A model generated the notes under the pieces. The model had not been told where the DNA came from and ran no database searches. It was given only the letters and a program-made list of their open reading frames with translations. Both the position numbers and the translations under genes were made by a program. A DNA stretch of 10,136 nt from Pelotomaculum sp. (GTDB lineage: Bacteria; Bacillota; Desulfotomaculia; Desulfotomaculales; Pelotomaculaceae): positions 1 to 10,136 of the forward strand of contig JALHFC010000030.1 in the NCBI GenBank assembly GCA_022839445.1, read 5' to 3'. This document shows, piece after piece, positions 1 to 6,358 of the stretch; within the stretch, counting starts at the first letter, position 1; each line of letters opens with the position of its first letter.

Positions 1-417
1 CGCAAACAGGCGGAAACGCAGTTAAAATACTTGAGTTTGCACGATCCCCTCACCGGGCTTTACAACCGCAATTATTTTGAAGAAAAGATGCGCCGCCTCG
101 AAAGCGGGCGTAATGAACCGGCCGGCGTTATTGTTTGCGACATAGACGGGCTTAAACTGGTAAACGATACGATGGGGCACGAAAAGGGGGATCTGCTGTT
201 GGTGGCGGCGGCCCGCGCCCTCAAGGAATCTTTTCGTGACGAGGGTGTGGTGGCCCGGATTGGGGGGGATGAATTCGCGGCGCTGGTTACAGGCAATAAT
301 GTAATGGCCATGGAAAGCATGTGTGAGCGTATTCATAGCGTCATTAAAAACTACAACAAGTCGAACCCGGAGCTTCCCTTAAAACAAAATGTACCGGGAA
401 AAGCTCCACCGCAATAA
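1..417 (+). pseudogene. GGDEF (diguanylate cyclase-type) domain, 5'-partial and C-terminally disrupted
   Basis: The frame is open from base 1, so the gene starts outside the window. The first visible residues (RKQAETQLKYLS) look like the linker that commonly joins an upstream sensor (PAS/GAF) domain to GGDEF. The domain opening HDPLTGLYNR, the metal-site stretch DIDGLKLVND and the signature RIGGDEF (GGDEF at 262-276) are intact, as expected of a cyclase making c-di-GMP from two GTP. The inhibitory RxxD site reads RDEG, so product inhibition may be lost. The domain stops being recognisable after ELPL (about 381): the final strand-helix segment is absent and the frame ends in an unrelated tail, KQNVPGKAPPQ. 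The expected end of the domain (NKMYREK) appears at once in another frame, where the next ORF starts. I infer a deletion of roughly 35-40 codons whose length is not a multiple of three, or an assembly error. Without that segment the cyclase is unlikely to fold. Confidence 0.85.
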
Positions 418-1042
418 AAGCGCGCGCAGCGCCATTGTGCAGACGCTGATGAAAGCGCTGGAGGAGAGAGATTTTATTACTGAGGGCCATGCCGAGCGGC
501 TGCAGAACCTGGCGGTGTGTTTGGCCGGGACCATTGGGCTGTCCAGGCGCAGCATCGCTGATCTGAAACTCCTGGCCAGGTTTCACGATATCGGCAAGGT
601 GGGAATCCCGGACAGGATCCTTTTCAAGCCCGGCCCCCTTACACACGAGGAGTATGTTGAAATGCAGCGGCATTGTGAAATCGGCTGCCGCATCGCCATG
701 TCGGCGCCGGATCTCGTTCCCATTGCCGACTGGATTTTAAAACACCACGAATGGTGGAACGGTAAGGGCTATCCCCTGGGGATAAAAGGAAAAGAAATTC
801 CTTTAGAATGCCGCATTCTCGCTATCATTGACGCTTACGACGCCATGACCAGCGACCGCCCTTACCGCAAGGCGTTGACTGCCGGGCAGGCCTTGAATGA
901 ACTTGCCAGGTGCGCCGGAACTCAGTTTGACCCACAACTGGTAGAGAAGTTTATATCTATAATAAAGGTTGGTCTAAAGGGCCAAAAGGCGCCCGGCCGG
1001 CGGACTTATTCTATAAGTAGCCTTGTTGACGGCAATGGGTAG
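389..1042 (+). CDS. HD-GYP domain protein (c-di-GMP phosphodiesterase type), split from the preceding GGDEF part
   Basis: Predicted to hydrolyse c-di-GMP at a di-iron site. Residues 1-12 (MYREKLHRNKSA) are really the last helix of a GGDEF domain; the HD-GYP domain fills about 14-200. Visible metal and signature residues are H34 (in TEGHAERL), H66-D67 (HDIGKVGIPD), H95 (MQRHCEIG), H119-H120 (HHEWW), GKGYP at 125-129 and D148 (DAYDAMTSDRPYR), so the catalytic domain looks complete. The frame is closed just upstream by TAA at 380-382 and overlaps the GGDEF ORF by 29 bases. ATG 389 has no good ribosome site (GGAG lies 16 bases upstream), so expression as a separate protein would depend on reinitiation. 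The ancestral gene was almost certainly one GGDEF-HD-GYP polypeptide. The stop at 1040-1042 is 18 bp from the end of the convergent YkgJ gene. Confidence 0.85.
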   Translation: MYREKLHRNKSARSAIVQTLMKALEERDFITEGHAERLQNLAVCLAGTIGLSRRSIADLKLLARFHDIGKVGIPDRILFKPGPLTHEEYVEMQRHCEIGCRIAMSAPDLVPIADWILKHHEWWNGKGYPLGIKGKEIPLECRILAIIDAYDAMTSDRPYRKALTAGQALNELARCAGTQFDPQLVEKFISIIKVGLKGQKAPGRRTYSISSLVDGNG

Positions 1043-1060
1043 CTTTAGGCCGGTTGATTA

Positions 1061-1522
1061 TCAGCCGACAGGCAGGTTGTTTTTACTTTCGTAACTTTCC
1101 ACCAAATGATCAAGCTCGTCAATTAGCGGGAGTTCTTCCCTGTGGTAGTAAGCGATGGCATAACCCCGGTAGACGCATCTTTCCAGCAGGCTTCTTCCCT
1201 GGTAGTCATAGTGGCCGTAAACGCGGCAGTGATAAGGGCGCAGCGGGTAAATGACGCATAGCGCCCCGTCCTGAAAGGGGCATTGCCCGCTGATGTCTCC
1301 CCAGATTTTAACAACGGGGCTGTTGGCGAAATTCTGGAATTTTTTTATCGCTAAATCGTCGGCGACATGTCTTCTGATATTCTCCAACTCAACCGGATAT
1401 ACCCGGAGTTGGTATAACTTTTGGCAGCACTCGCCACAAATGCCGCAATCCCGATCCGAATCTCTCATGAATTCATCGAGCCTGGCATAAAAACTCATTA
1501 GATCCCCTAACAGTGCATTCAA
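1061..1522 (-). CDS. YkgJ family cysteine cluster protein (putative Zn/Fe-binding)
   Basis: A 153-residue cytosolic protein with the YkgJ (UPF0153) pattern: an N-terminal cluster CGICGECC (C26, C29, C32, C33), then CPF at 81, a GALC at 86-89 and RPYHCRVYG around C99, plus C116. The family is thought to bind zinc or an iron-sulfur cluster; no reaction is established, so none is assigned. The TTG start at 1522 is supported by GAGGGGG seven bases upstream. An in-frame ATG at 1498 (MSFYARLDEF) also has AGGGG five bases upstream and would give 145 residues, so the start is open between these two. It appears to be a single-gene unit with its own promoter (-10 at 1561-1566), ending against the convergent HD-GYP gene. 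Confidence 0.85.
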   Translation of the reverse strand: MNALLGDLMSFYARLDEFMRDSDRDCGICGECCQKLYQLRVYPVELENIRRHVADDLAIKKFQNFANSPVVKIWGDISGQCPFQDGALCVIYPLRPYHCRVYGHYDYQGRSLLERCVYRGYAIAYYHREELPLIDELDHLVESYESKNNLPVG

Positions 1523-1560
1523 AGGATCGCCCCCTCGTTTTTATACCCCCTCTCTCTAAC

Positions 1561-1589
1561 ATAATACCACATTTAGGCAATAATTGAAA
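1561..1589 (-). promoter_or_regulatory. Extended -10 promoter for the YkgJ gene
   Basis: Read on the minus strand, TGgTATTAT (TATTAT at 1566-1561, TG at 1569-1568) is a good extended -10. At a 17-base spacing lies only a weak -35, TTTCAA (1589-1584). Transcription would start near 1554 and give a leader of about 30 bases carrying the GAGGGGG ribosome site. It sits in the 81-base gap after the 434-residue gene, so the YkgJ gene need not depend on readthrough. Confidence 0.55.
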
Positions 1590-1603
1590 TGTTTAGCCCG
1601 AAG

Positions 1604-2908
1604 TTAATGGAGCATTTTTTTTTCGTCATCTTCGCCGGTTTCGATCAGGTTGTTTTCGATTTGTTCAAGCATTTCCGACATCAGCTCTTGTGCGACGTGA
1701 CTGAGATCGCCTGGCCGGTAGACTTCTTGTTTGGGCGCCGCGTCCTGCCTGTCATGCGTTTGCCCGTGGTCTACCGGGCGCTTGTTTACAAGCGGTTGGA
1801 CAGGGTTAATCTCTATTAAGGGTTCCTTCATTGACCCTTTGATGGCTGCGTAGGTTTCTCCGGGCGAATTCGCTGCCAGGTCAATGGCTGCAAAGACATC
1901 ACGCGATACTTTGCATGTTAAAATACACGATCTGGACTCCTCGCCTGTTTCGGGCGCAATGCCCCTGATATAGCCGTTATAAGCCACCCGGCGGATGTGT
2001 CTTTCGGGTGTTGATTCAAATATGACGCGTATGGCGCTAAGCGTTATTTGCAAAAGAATTGACTCGTAAAAGTGTGCAAACTCTGTTTGATCCATATCGA
2101 TTGCGTTTATTCCATGCTGCTCTTCATCATACTGGTGAAGGATCGTCCGTGGTATCTCAAGTGGCCCGGGCAACACACCTTCGATTAGGATAAGCTTTTC
2201 ATCCGGGTTGTACCAGGCGTCAAAGTCCAGCTCCATCAAATCCGGGTAAACTAACTGGGCCAGCGCAATCCGCGCAAAGCTTTCCACGGCTCCGGGGCAG
2301 CCTTTTTCAAAGTCAAGCTGAAACTGTTCGACGGAACTGTTGTAGGCCTCCTGTTCTGCTATATAGGCCGATCGCTCAATCTCATGGGCGGTTCGTTCCA
2401 ATTCCCTTTTCTTCTCGTATTCTTGCATTTGTACGCCGAGCTCTTTTTTGGCCTCATTTTCCAGGTGTATACGCCGTTTTTTAGCGGACGGAGAAAACAA
2501 CTCCGAAAAAAAGCTCTTTTGGGGGACGTCCGCTTCCTTTGCGATCTTTTTGTAGCGGGGGACGGGTCCTTTGAATACGAACGGGGGATATGGCCTGTCG
2601 TCATACAAGGAGGCCCAGTCAGTTTTGCTGCCGGGGCCCAGGTTGTTTTTCAAGATACTTTTGCAACTGTTTATGAACCGCCGGGCCTGTGTCGTATCAT
2701 ATTCGGCCAACTCCCTCACGCTGTCCAGGTCGTCTCTTTCTTTAAAGCGTTTCACCAACCCGGCCTGGCGGGCTAGTTGCGTTTTTTCCTTTACCTTAAT
2801 TTCTGCCTGGGTAGTACCTTTAATCTCCCCTTTATTGCCGGGAGGGTCTTTTTTAAGTGTTTTTTGATCCGCTGTTTCATGCAATTTGCTTCCCACCTTC
2901 CCATTCAT
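1604..2908 (-). CDS. Hypothetical protein, 434 aa, coiled-coil middle and conserved-looking C-terminal domain
   Basis: I do not recognise a named family with confidence. Residues 1-60 are lysine-rich and polar, probably disordered. Residues 61-92 look helical (ELAEYDTTQARRFINSCKSI). Residues about 142-200 are a strongly charged helix rich in E, K, R and A, likely coiled coil. Residues about 205-365 look like a compact alpha/beta domain, with YPDLMELDFDAWYNPDEKLILIEG, then RRVAYNGYIRGI and SCILTCKVSRDVFAAIDLA. That last part loosely recalls a domain found at the C-terminus of some restriction-endonuclease-like proteins (from memory, not verified). Residues 372-434 are again polar. There is no signal peptide or membrane segment. 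ATG 2908 has no good ribosome site; an in-frame TTG at 2884 is preceded by AGGTGG with an 8-base spacer and is a real alternative. A run of nine A in the mRNA (1615-1623) precedes the last three codons. Confidence 0.7.
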   Translation of the reverse strand: MNGKVGSKLHETADQKTLKKDPPGNKGEIKGTTQAEIKVKEKTQLARQAGLVKRFKERDDLDSVRELAEYDTTQARRFINSCKSILKNNLGPGSKTDWASLYDDRPYPPFVFKGPVPRYKKIAKEADVPQKSFFSELFSPSAKKRRIHLENEAKKELGVQMQEYEKKRELERTAHEIERSAYIAEQEAYNSSVEQFQLDFEKGCPGAVESFARIALAQLVYPDLMELDFDAWYNPDEKLILIEGVLPGPLEIPRTILHQYDEEQHGINAIDMDQTEFAHFYESILLQITLSAIRVIFESTPERHIRRVAYNGYIRGIAPETGEESRSCILTCKVSRDVFAAIDLAANSPGETYAAIKGSMKEPLIEINPVQPLVNKRPVDHGQTHDRQDAAPKQEVYRPGDLSHVAQELMSEMLEQIENNLIETGEDDEKKMLH

Positions 2909-3046
2909 ACCAATTTACCACAAAACCATCCATTTTGAAAATATCACGCGGTAATTTTCTAGAATCTTATTGAAAGTAGGGCTGCGGGGTTTTCGATTTA
3001 GTATGTCCTATTTTGCTGGAAGAAAAATAACTAAAAGGAATAGGTT

Positions 3047-4273
3047 TTGTGTTGGCGAAAGAACAAATCATATGCTATTTTATGTTGGACAGGTGGTGAT
3101 CGTATTTCAATACCGGCAGGTGAGAAAATAGCCGACGGGAAAGCAAGCGCCTGGCGCAACTGTTTTGACCTTTCGGAGTGGGCCGGCGCCTTTGGCGACC
3201 TCGGCACATTTATCCCTTTTGTAGTGGGATATGTCACAATATTGAAGGTAGATCCCCGGGGCATATTGTTTGTGTTCGGCGTCATGCTTATTTTCAACGG
3301 CTTGTATTACCGGACCCCCATCCCTGTCCAACCGATGAAAGCAATCGGGGGCGCCGCCATTACCCAGGCGGCTGTTATCACCCCCGGAGTTGTGTGGGGC
3401 GCCGGGATTTTTACAGGTCTTTTCTGGTTGGCTATGGGGCTGACGGGCGCCATGAGCTTTGTTGCCAAAATCATTTCCAGGCCCGTGATTAAAGGTATTG
3501 CTTTAGGGCTCGGCCTGTCTTTCATTATAGAAGGGATCCGCTTGATGACGACAGATTTTATTGTAGCTGTGGTTGCGCTTGCCGTGACTTTTATGCTGCT
3601 AAACAACAAGCGCGTCCCAGCTATGTTTGTCTTAATTATTTTGGGTATAATCGCGGCGCTGGTAAAAAACCCCGGGCTGTATGGGCAGTTATCGGGTATT
3701 CATTTTGATTTTAGGCTACCTCATTTTACAATTGGTCAGGTCGCCTGGTCCGACTTTATCAAGGGCACGCTCATACTGGGTATCGCCCAGGTACCTTTAA
3801 CCCTCGGTAACGCCGTTATGGTTACCACGGCGGAGAACAACAGGCTGTTTCCCCGCCGGCCGGTTACCGAAAAGAAAATCGCCATATCACATGGCGTCAT
3901 GAATTTATTTTCCCCTTTGCTCGGCGGTATACCTATGTGTCACGGGGCCGGAGGCATGGCCGGACACGTTCGTTTCGGCGCCCATACTGGGGGCGCGCTG
4001 GTGATCCTGGGCGTTGTTTTGCTGGCGGCCGGGCTTTTCTTTAGCAGCTCGGTGCTGTTGATATTTGAAATCTTCCCCCCCAGCATCCTGGGCGTGTTTT
4101 TGTTTTTTGCCGGCCTTGAGCTGGCGTCTTCAGCCAGGGACGCCGGCAAGGAAAAAAGCGATTATTATATTTTGCTGGTGACGGCCGGGTTTGCCACCTG
4201 GAACATGGGTGTTGGTTTTTTGGCCGGTTTTTTGATGCAGGAACTAATAAAGAGAAAGATATTTAAGGTATAG
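3047..4273 (+). CDS. MOT1-type molybdate/sulfate permease
   Basis: An integral membrane transporter of the MOT1 branch of SulP-like permeases, expected to import molybdate (or sulfate). Core features are FDLSEWAGAFGDLGTFIPF at about 40-58, PVQPMKAIGGAAITQ at 93-107, PLTLGNAV in the central region and the family hallmark GGIPMCHGAGGMAGH from residue 293, with about ten hydrophobic segments. The only standard start in frame is TTG 3047, six bases after AAGGAA (3035-3040) and just behind an in-frame TAG at 3041-3043. This adds a 37-residue, family-atypical N-terminus (MCWRKNKSYAILCW...). ATT 3104, seven bases after a perfect AGGTGG (3091-3096), would give 389 residues beginning at SIPAGEK and fits the family better. 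The MFS gene follows after 20 bases, so the two may be co-transcribed. The family is clear; the substrate is not proven by sequence. Confidence 0.85.
   Translation: MCWRKNKSYAILCWTGGDRISIPAGEKIADGKASAWRNCFDLSEWAGAFGDLGTFIPFVVGYVTILKVDPRGILFVFGVMLIFNGLYYRTPIPVQPMKAIGGAAITQAAVITPGVVWGAGIFTGLFWLAMGLTGAMSFVAKIISRPVIKGIALGLGLSFIIEGIRLMTTDFIVAVVALAVTFMLLNNKRVPAMFVLIILGIIAALVKNPGLYGQLSGIHFDFRLPHFTIGQVAWSDFIKGTLILGIAQVPLTLGNAVMVTTAENNRLFPRRPVTEKKIAISHGVMNLFSPLLGGIPMCHGAGGMAGHVRFGAHTGGALVILGVVLLAAGLFFSSSVLLIFEIFPPSILGVFLFFAGLELASSARDAGKEKSDYYILLVTAGFATWNMGVGFLAGFLMQELIKRKIFKV
3049..3099 (+). CDS. Possible 16-residue leader peptide upstream of the MOT1 core
   Basis: GTG 3049 lies eight bases after AAGGAA, a better spacing than for TTG 3047 in the permease frame. 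It opens a tiny frame (MLAKEQIICYFMLDRW) ending at TGA 3097-3099. Its last codons are themselves the AGGTGG ribosome site that would serve initiation at ATT 3104. This is the arrangement seen in translational coupling or leader-peptide control, but a 16-codon frame can arise by chance. No similarity to a known leader is claimed. Confidence 0.25.
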   Translation: MLAKEQIICYFMLDRW

Positions 4274-4278
4274 TTTTG

Positions 4279-4287
4279 TGTTAAAAT
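4279..4287 (+). promoter_or_regulatory. Extended -10 element directly before the MFS gene
   Basis: TGtTAAAAT (TG at 4279-4280, TAAAAT at 4282-4287) lies between the permease stop and the MFS ATG. The seven-base distance from its end to ATG 4294 would place the transcript start at or next to the start codon, a leaderless mRNA. No -35 box is visible at 17 bases (4259-4264 reads ATATTT). There is no ribosome site before this ATG, which fits. Confidence 0.35.
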
Positions 4288-4293
4288 ACAGTC

Positions 4294-5421
4294 ATGATGA
4301 CGGATAATGTCACTGTTGCAAAAGAAAATACAAGTGTGGAGCAGCCCCGGCTCTGGTTAATAGCTTTTGTTAACTTCTTGCTCAGCTTTGCCACCCAGGG
4401 CTCGATTATTTTCATCCCGCTCTATGGCGCCGAGCTGGGGGCGTCTGATTTTCAGGTAGGGCTTATAGGCGCTTTTTACGGGATTGCGTTTTTATCGTCT
4501 TCTCTTTTTTCAGGCTGGAAATCTGACAGTATGGGAAGGCTTTTTTTTGTGCGGTGGGGGCTTTTGTTTAGCAGCGCGGCCTTCGCCACCCAGCTTCTGG
4601 CGCACAGTGTGCCGCTGTTGATGTGCATTCGTGCTATCGTAGGTTTTTCACTCGGCATAGCCACCGCGGCGATTATTACATATGCCTTTGAATCCGGCGC
4701 CAACATGGGCAAGTTCAGCTCTTACGGTTCTTTAGGCTGGATTTTCGGGGCGCTGGTAGCGGCGCTGGTGGGCGACGTCCAATTGTTATTCCAGCTCAGC
4801 TTTCTAGCCTGCCTGGTGGCCTGTTTGGCTTCCCTGGCTTTCAAGAGGGCGCCGACCCGTGTTTTTACCAGGCCGCCCAATTTGTGGCAGGTAATGCGCC
4901 GGGATTACCGGGTTTACTTCGCTGTTTTCCTCAGGCACCTGGGCGCTACCGCCGTTTGGATTATCCTCCCGCTATACCTGGCTTCCCTAGGTATGGACAG
5001 ATTTTGGATCGGCATTTTATGGGTGGTCAACTTCGCCGTGCAGTTTGTAGTCATGCGCCATGTTGAGCGATTTTCGGAGTACAAGGTTTTTTCCTTTGGC
5101 CAGTTGCTTTCCGCCCTCGTGTTTACAGCTTATGCCTTTGTTTCCGGGCACATCTGCCTAATTGTGGTCCAGGTGCTTTTGGGCGTGGCCTGGTCTTGTC
5201 TGTATGTCGGGGCGCTGCTTATTGTTTTGCGGGGCGGCGAGGAGAAGGGGACGGCCGGTGGGATTTTTCAGTCCACATTAAACTTGTGCAATGCGGTTGG
5301 ACCGCTCTTGGGCGGCCTTATCGCCCAGGGCTGGGGCTACCGGGGGGTTTTGTTTTTTGCCGCGGCGCTAGGTGTGGCGGGAATGTTCATGGCCGTGCCG
5401 GCAAAAAGGCAGGCGCCTTAA
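4294..5421 (+). CDS. Major facilitator superfamily (MFS) transporter
   Basis: A 375-residue membrane protein, slightly short for a 12-helix MFS carrier. After a polar start of about 20 residues come hydrophobic helices throughout (LWLIAFVNFLLSFATQGSI first). The MFS loop 2-3 signature is present as GWKSDSMGRLFFVRWG (about 74-89). A charged central stretch (FKRAPTRVFTRPP) separates the two halves, and the second half repeats the pattern with GGIFQSTLNLCNAVGPLLGG. The substrate cannot be told; the fold resembles drug/metabolite efflux-type carriers. ATG 4294 is followed at once by a second ATG (4297), and neither has a ribosome site, so translation is either leaderless from the extended -10 at 4279-4287 or coupled to the permease 20 bases upstream. 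The stop is 15 bases from the stop of the convergent HDAC-family gene. Confidence 0.85.
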   Translation: MMTDNVTVAKENTSVEQPRLWLIAFVNFLLSFATQGSIIFIPLYGAELGASDFQVGLIGAFYGIAFLSSSLFSGWKSDSMGRLFFVRWGLLFSSAAFATQLLAHSVPLLMCIRAIVGFSLGIATAAIITYAFESGANMGKFSSYGSLGWIFGALVAALVGDVQLLFQLSFLACLVACLASLAFKRAPTRVFTRPPNLWQVMRRDYRVYFAVFLRHLGATAVWIILPLYLASLGMDRFWIGILWVVNFAVQFVVMRHVERFSEYKVFSFGQLLSALVFTAYAFVSGHICLIVVQVLLGVAWSCLYVGALLIVLRGGEEKGTAGGIFQSTLNLCNAVGPLLGGLIAQGWGYRGVLFFAAALGVAGMFMAVPAKRQAP

Positions 5422-5440
5422 AGCGTTTATTCGCGTTTAA
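5418..5440 (+). terminator. Weak bidirectional hairpin across two convergent stop codons
   Basis: TTAAA-GCG (5418-5425) pairs with CGC-G-TTTAA (5432-5440) around the loop TTTATT, giving an 8-bp stem with one bulged G. Both the MFS stop and the HDAC-family stop lie in its arms. The stem is AT-rich and no clear U-run follows on either strand, so its use as a terminator is only possible. Confidence 0.25.
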
Positions 5441-6180
5441 AGGGGCGCATCAAAACCTTCGAGCATGGCCCGGACGTTTTTACCCAGCACCTGGTGGTTG
5501 TAACCGCCTTCAAGCACGGCGAAGAATTTACCGCCACACGCCTTGCGGGCATGGCCGGAGATTATTTTGCCGATAGTCCTAAAATCCTCCGTTGACAGAA
5601 TGAGCCCCCAGTCCAGTTTGTGCTTGTCAAACCCGGCGGAGACAGCGATCAGATCACAGCTCTCATGCATACCGAGGAAGTCTTTCAAGCCGTCTATATT
5701 GAAAATATGGTAGTAAAAGACGTCGGGGTTGTCTGCAAATATGTTGTCGGTCCCATCCCCGAAATGGAGGTCCGTGTCCACGATCAGGACTTTTTTCACG
5801 GCGCCGGCCTGGCGCAACTTTTCCACGGCGATGGCTACGTTGTTAAACCAACAAAAGCCCCAACAGGAGTCTTCACTGGCATGGTGACCAGGCGGCCGGA
5901 GCACCGCAAACGCGGGTTCCCCCTGCATGGCCAGCTCCGCCGCCTTGATGGCGCCTCCTACGGAATGAATAGCCACTTCGTACAGAAGCCCGCGGTTTTT
6001 TATCTTTTCCAGGTGGCTTTGGCTGTGGACCAGCAGTATATCGCTTTCCGTGGCGGGTTGCGGCTCGATGAACTCGTATGAGCCTTTAATTTCGTCCACT
6101 ATACAGTCTATCCTGCCCTCCGCCGCAGCCGGGTCGAAGTCATAAACTTGCCGGTATATTTCATGAAAAACAACTTTCAT
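5437..6180 (-). CDS. Histone deacetylase/AcuC-family zinc amidohydrolase, compact form
   Basis: Arginase/deacetylase-fold enzyme expected to remove acyl groups from lysine side chains, acetylpolyamines or a similar small amide. With the start at 6180 (MKVVFHE) it has 247 residues; this ATG lies six bases after GGAGGG, whereas longer frames up to 6237 have no such site. The active site is complete against HDAC8: catalytic H99-H100 (RPPGHHA), zinc ligands D137 and H139 (DTDLHFGDGT), D185 (SAGFDKH), tyrosine Y227 (LEGGYN), and relay acids D135 and D142. F140 replaces the usual second H of the HHG motif. The zinc ligands H139 and D185 are only 46 residues apart, against 87 in HDAC8, so the loop bearing the usual PGTG motif is missing. 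That suggests a more open pocket and perhaps another substrate. It is monocistronic and divergent from the TPR gene. Confidence 0.88.
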   Translation of the reverse strand: MKVVFHEIYRQVYDFDPAAAEGRIDCIVDEIKGSYEFIEPQPATESDILLVHSQSHLEKIKNRGLLYEVAIHSVGGAIKAAELAMQGEPAFAVLRPPGHHASEDSCWGFCWFNNVAIAVEKLRQAGAVKKVLIVDTDLHFGDGTDNIFADNPDVFYYHIFNIDGLKDFLGMHESCDLIAVSAGFDKHKLDWGLILSTEDFRTIGKIISGHARKACGGKFFAVLEGGYNHQVLGKNVRAMLEGFDAPL

Positions 6181-6220
6181 CAGCATCCCTCCAAATATTT
6201 TTGGGGTAACTGTAGAAAAA

Positions 6221-6226
6221 AGTATA
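6221..6226 (-). promoter_or_regulatory. Possible -10 box for the HDAC-family gene
   Basis: TATACT on the minus strand, about 40 bases before the ATG at 6180, matches a SigA -10 at five of six positions. No convincing -35 is seen 16-18 bases upstream and there is no TG extension, so confidence is low. Confidence 0.3.
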
Positions 6227-6264
6227 GTCCGCTGCATAATTTGGCCCGGCTAACCGTTAAATTG

Positions 6265-6273
6265 TGGTATAAT
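6265..6273 (+). promoter_or_regulatory. Extended -10 promoter for the TPR gene
   Basis: TGgTATAAT is a perfect consensus -10 with the TG extension, which can work without a -35. The nearest -35-like sequence, TTGGCC (6241-6246), is 21 bases away and too far. The start near 6280 gives a leader of about 80 bases to ATG 6359. I see no terminator or riboswitch-like structure in that leader. Confidence 0.6.
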
Positions 6274-6358
6274 TAACCAAGGGCTACCGGCACTAATGAT
6301 ACACTGAAAGCAGGGTTTTTGTCAACGATTTGGAAATGGTAACGGCAGGGGGTCCATT

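Noticed and set aside
1051..1067. Inverted repeat CGGTTGAT-T-ATCAGCCG between the HD-GYP and YkgJ stop codons as a terminator
   Set aside because: The arms are separated by one base, so several pairs must open to form a loop; the remaining stem is short, and no U-run follows on either strand.
2935..3004. Promoters for the MOT1 gene (TTGAAA 2935 with TAGAAT 2960; TTGAAA 2970 with TAGTAT 2999)
   Set aside because: Spacings are 19 and 23 bases with imperfect boxes in AT-rich DNA; a promoter must lie in this region but I cannot choose one.
6181..6237. Longer N-terminus for the HDAC-family protein beginning at 6237
   Set aside because: The added 19 residues (MQRTILFSTVTPKIFGGML) lack a ribosome site, overlap the promoter region and the GGAGGG site, and are not family-like; ATG 6180 is well placed.
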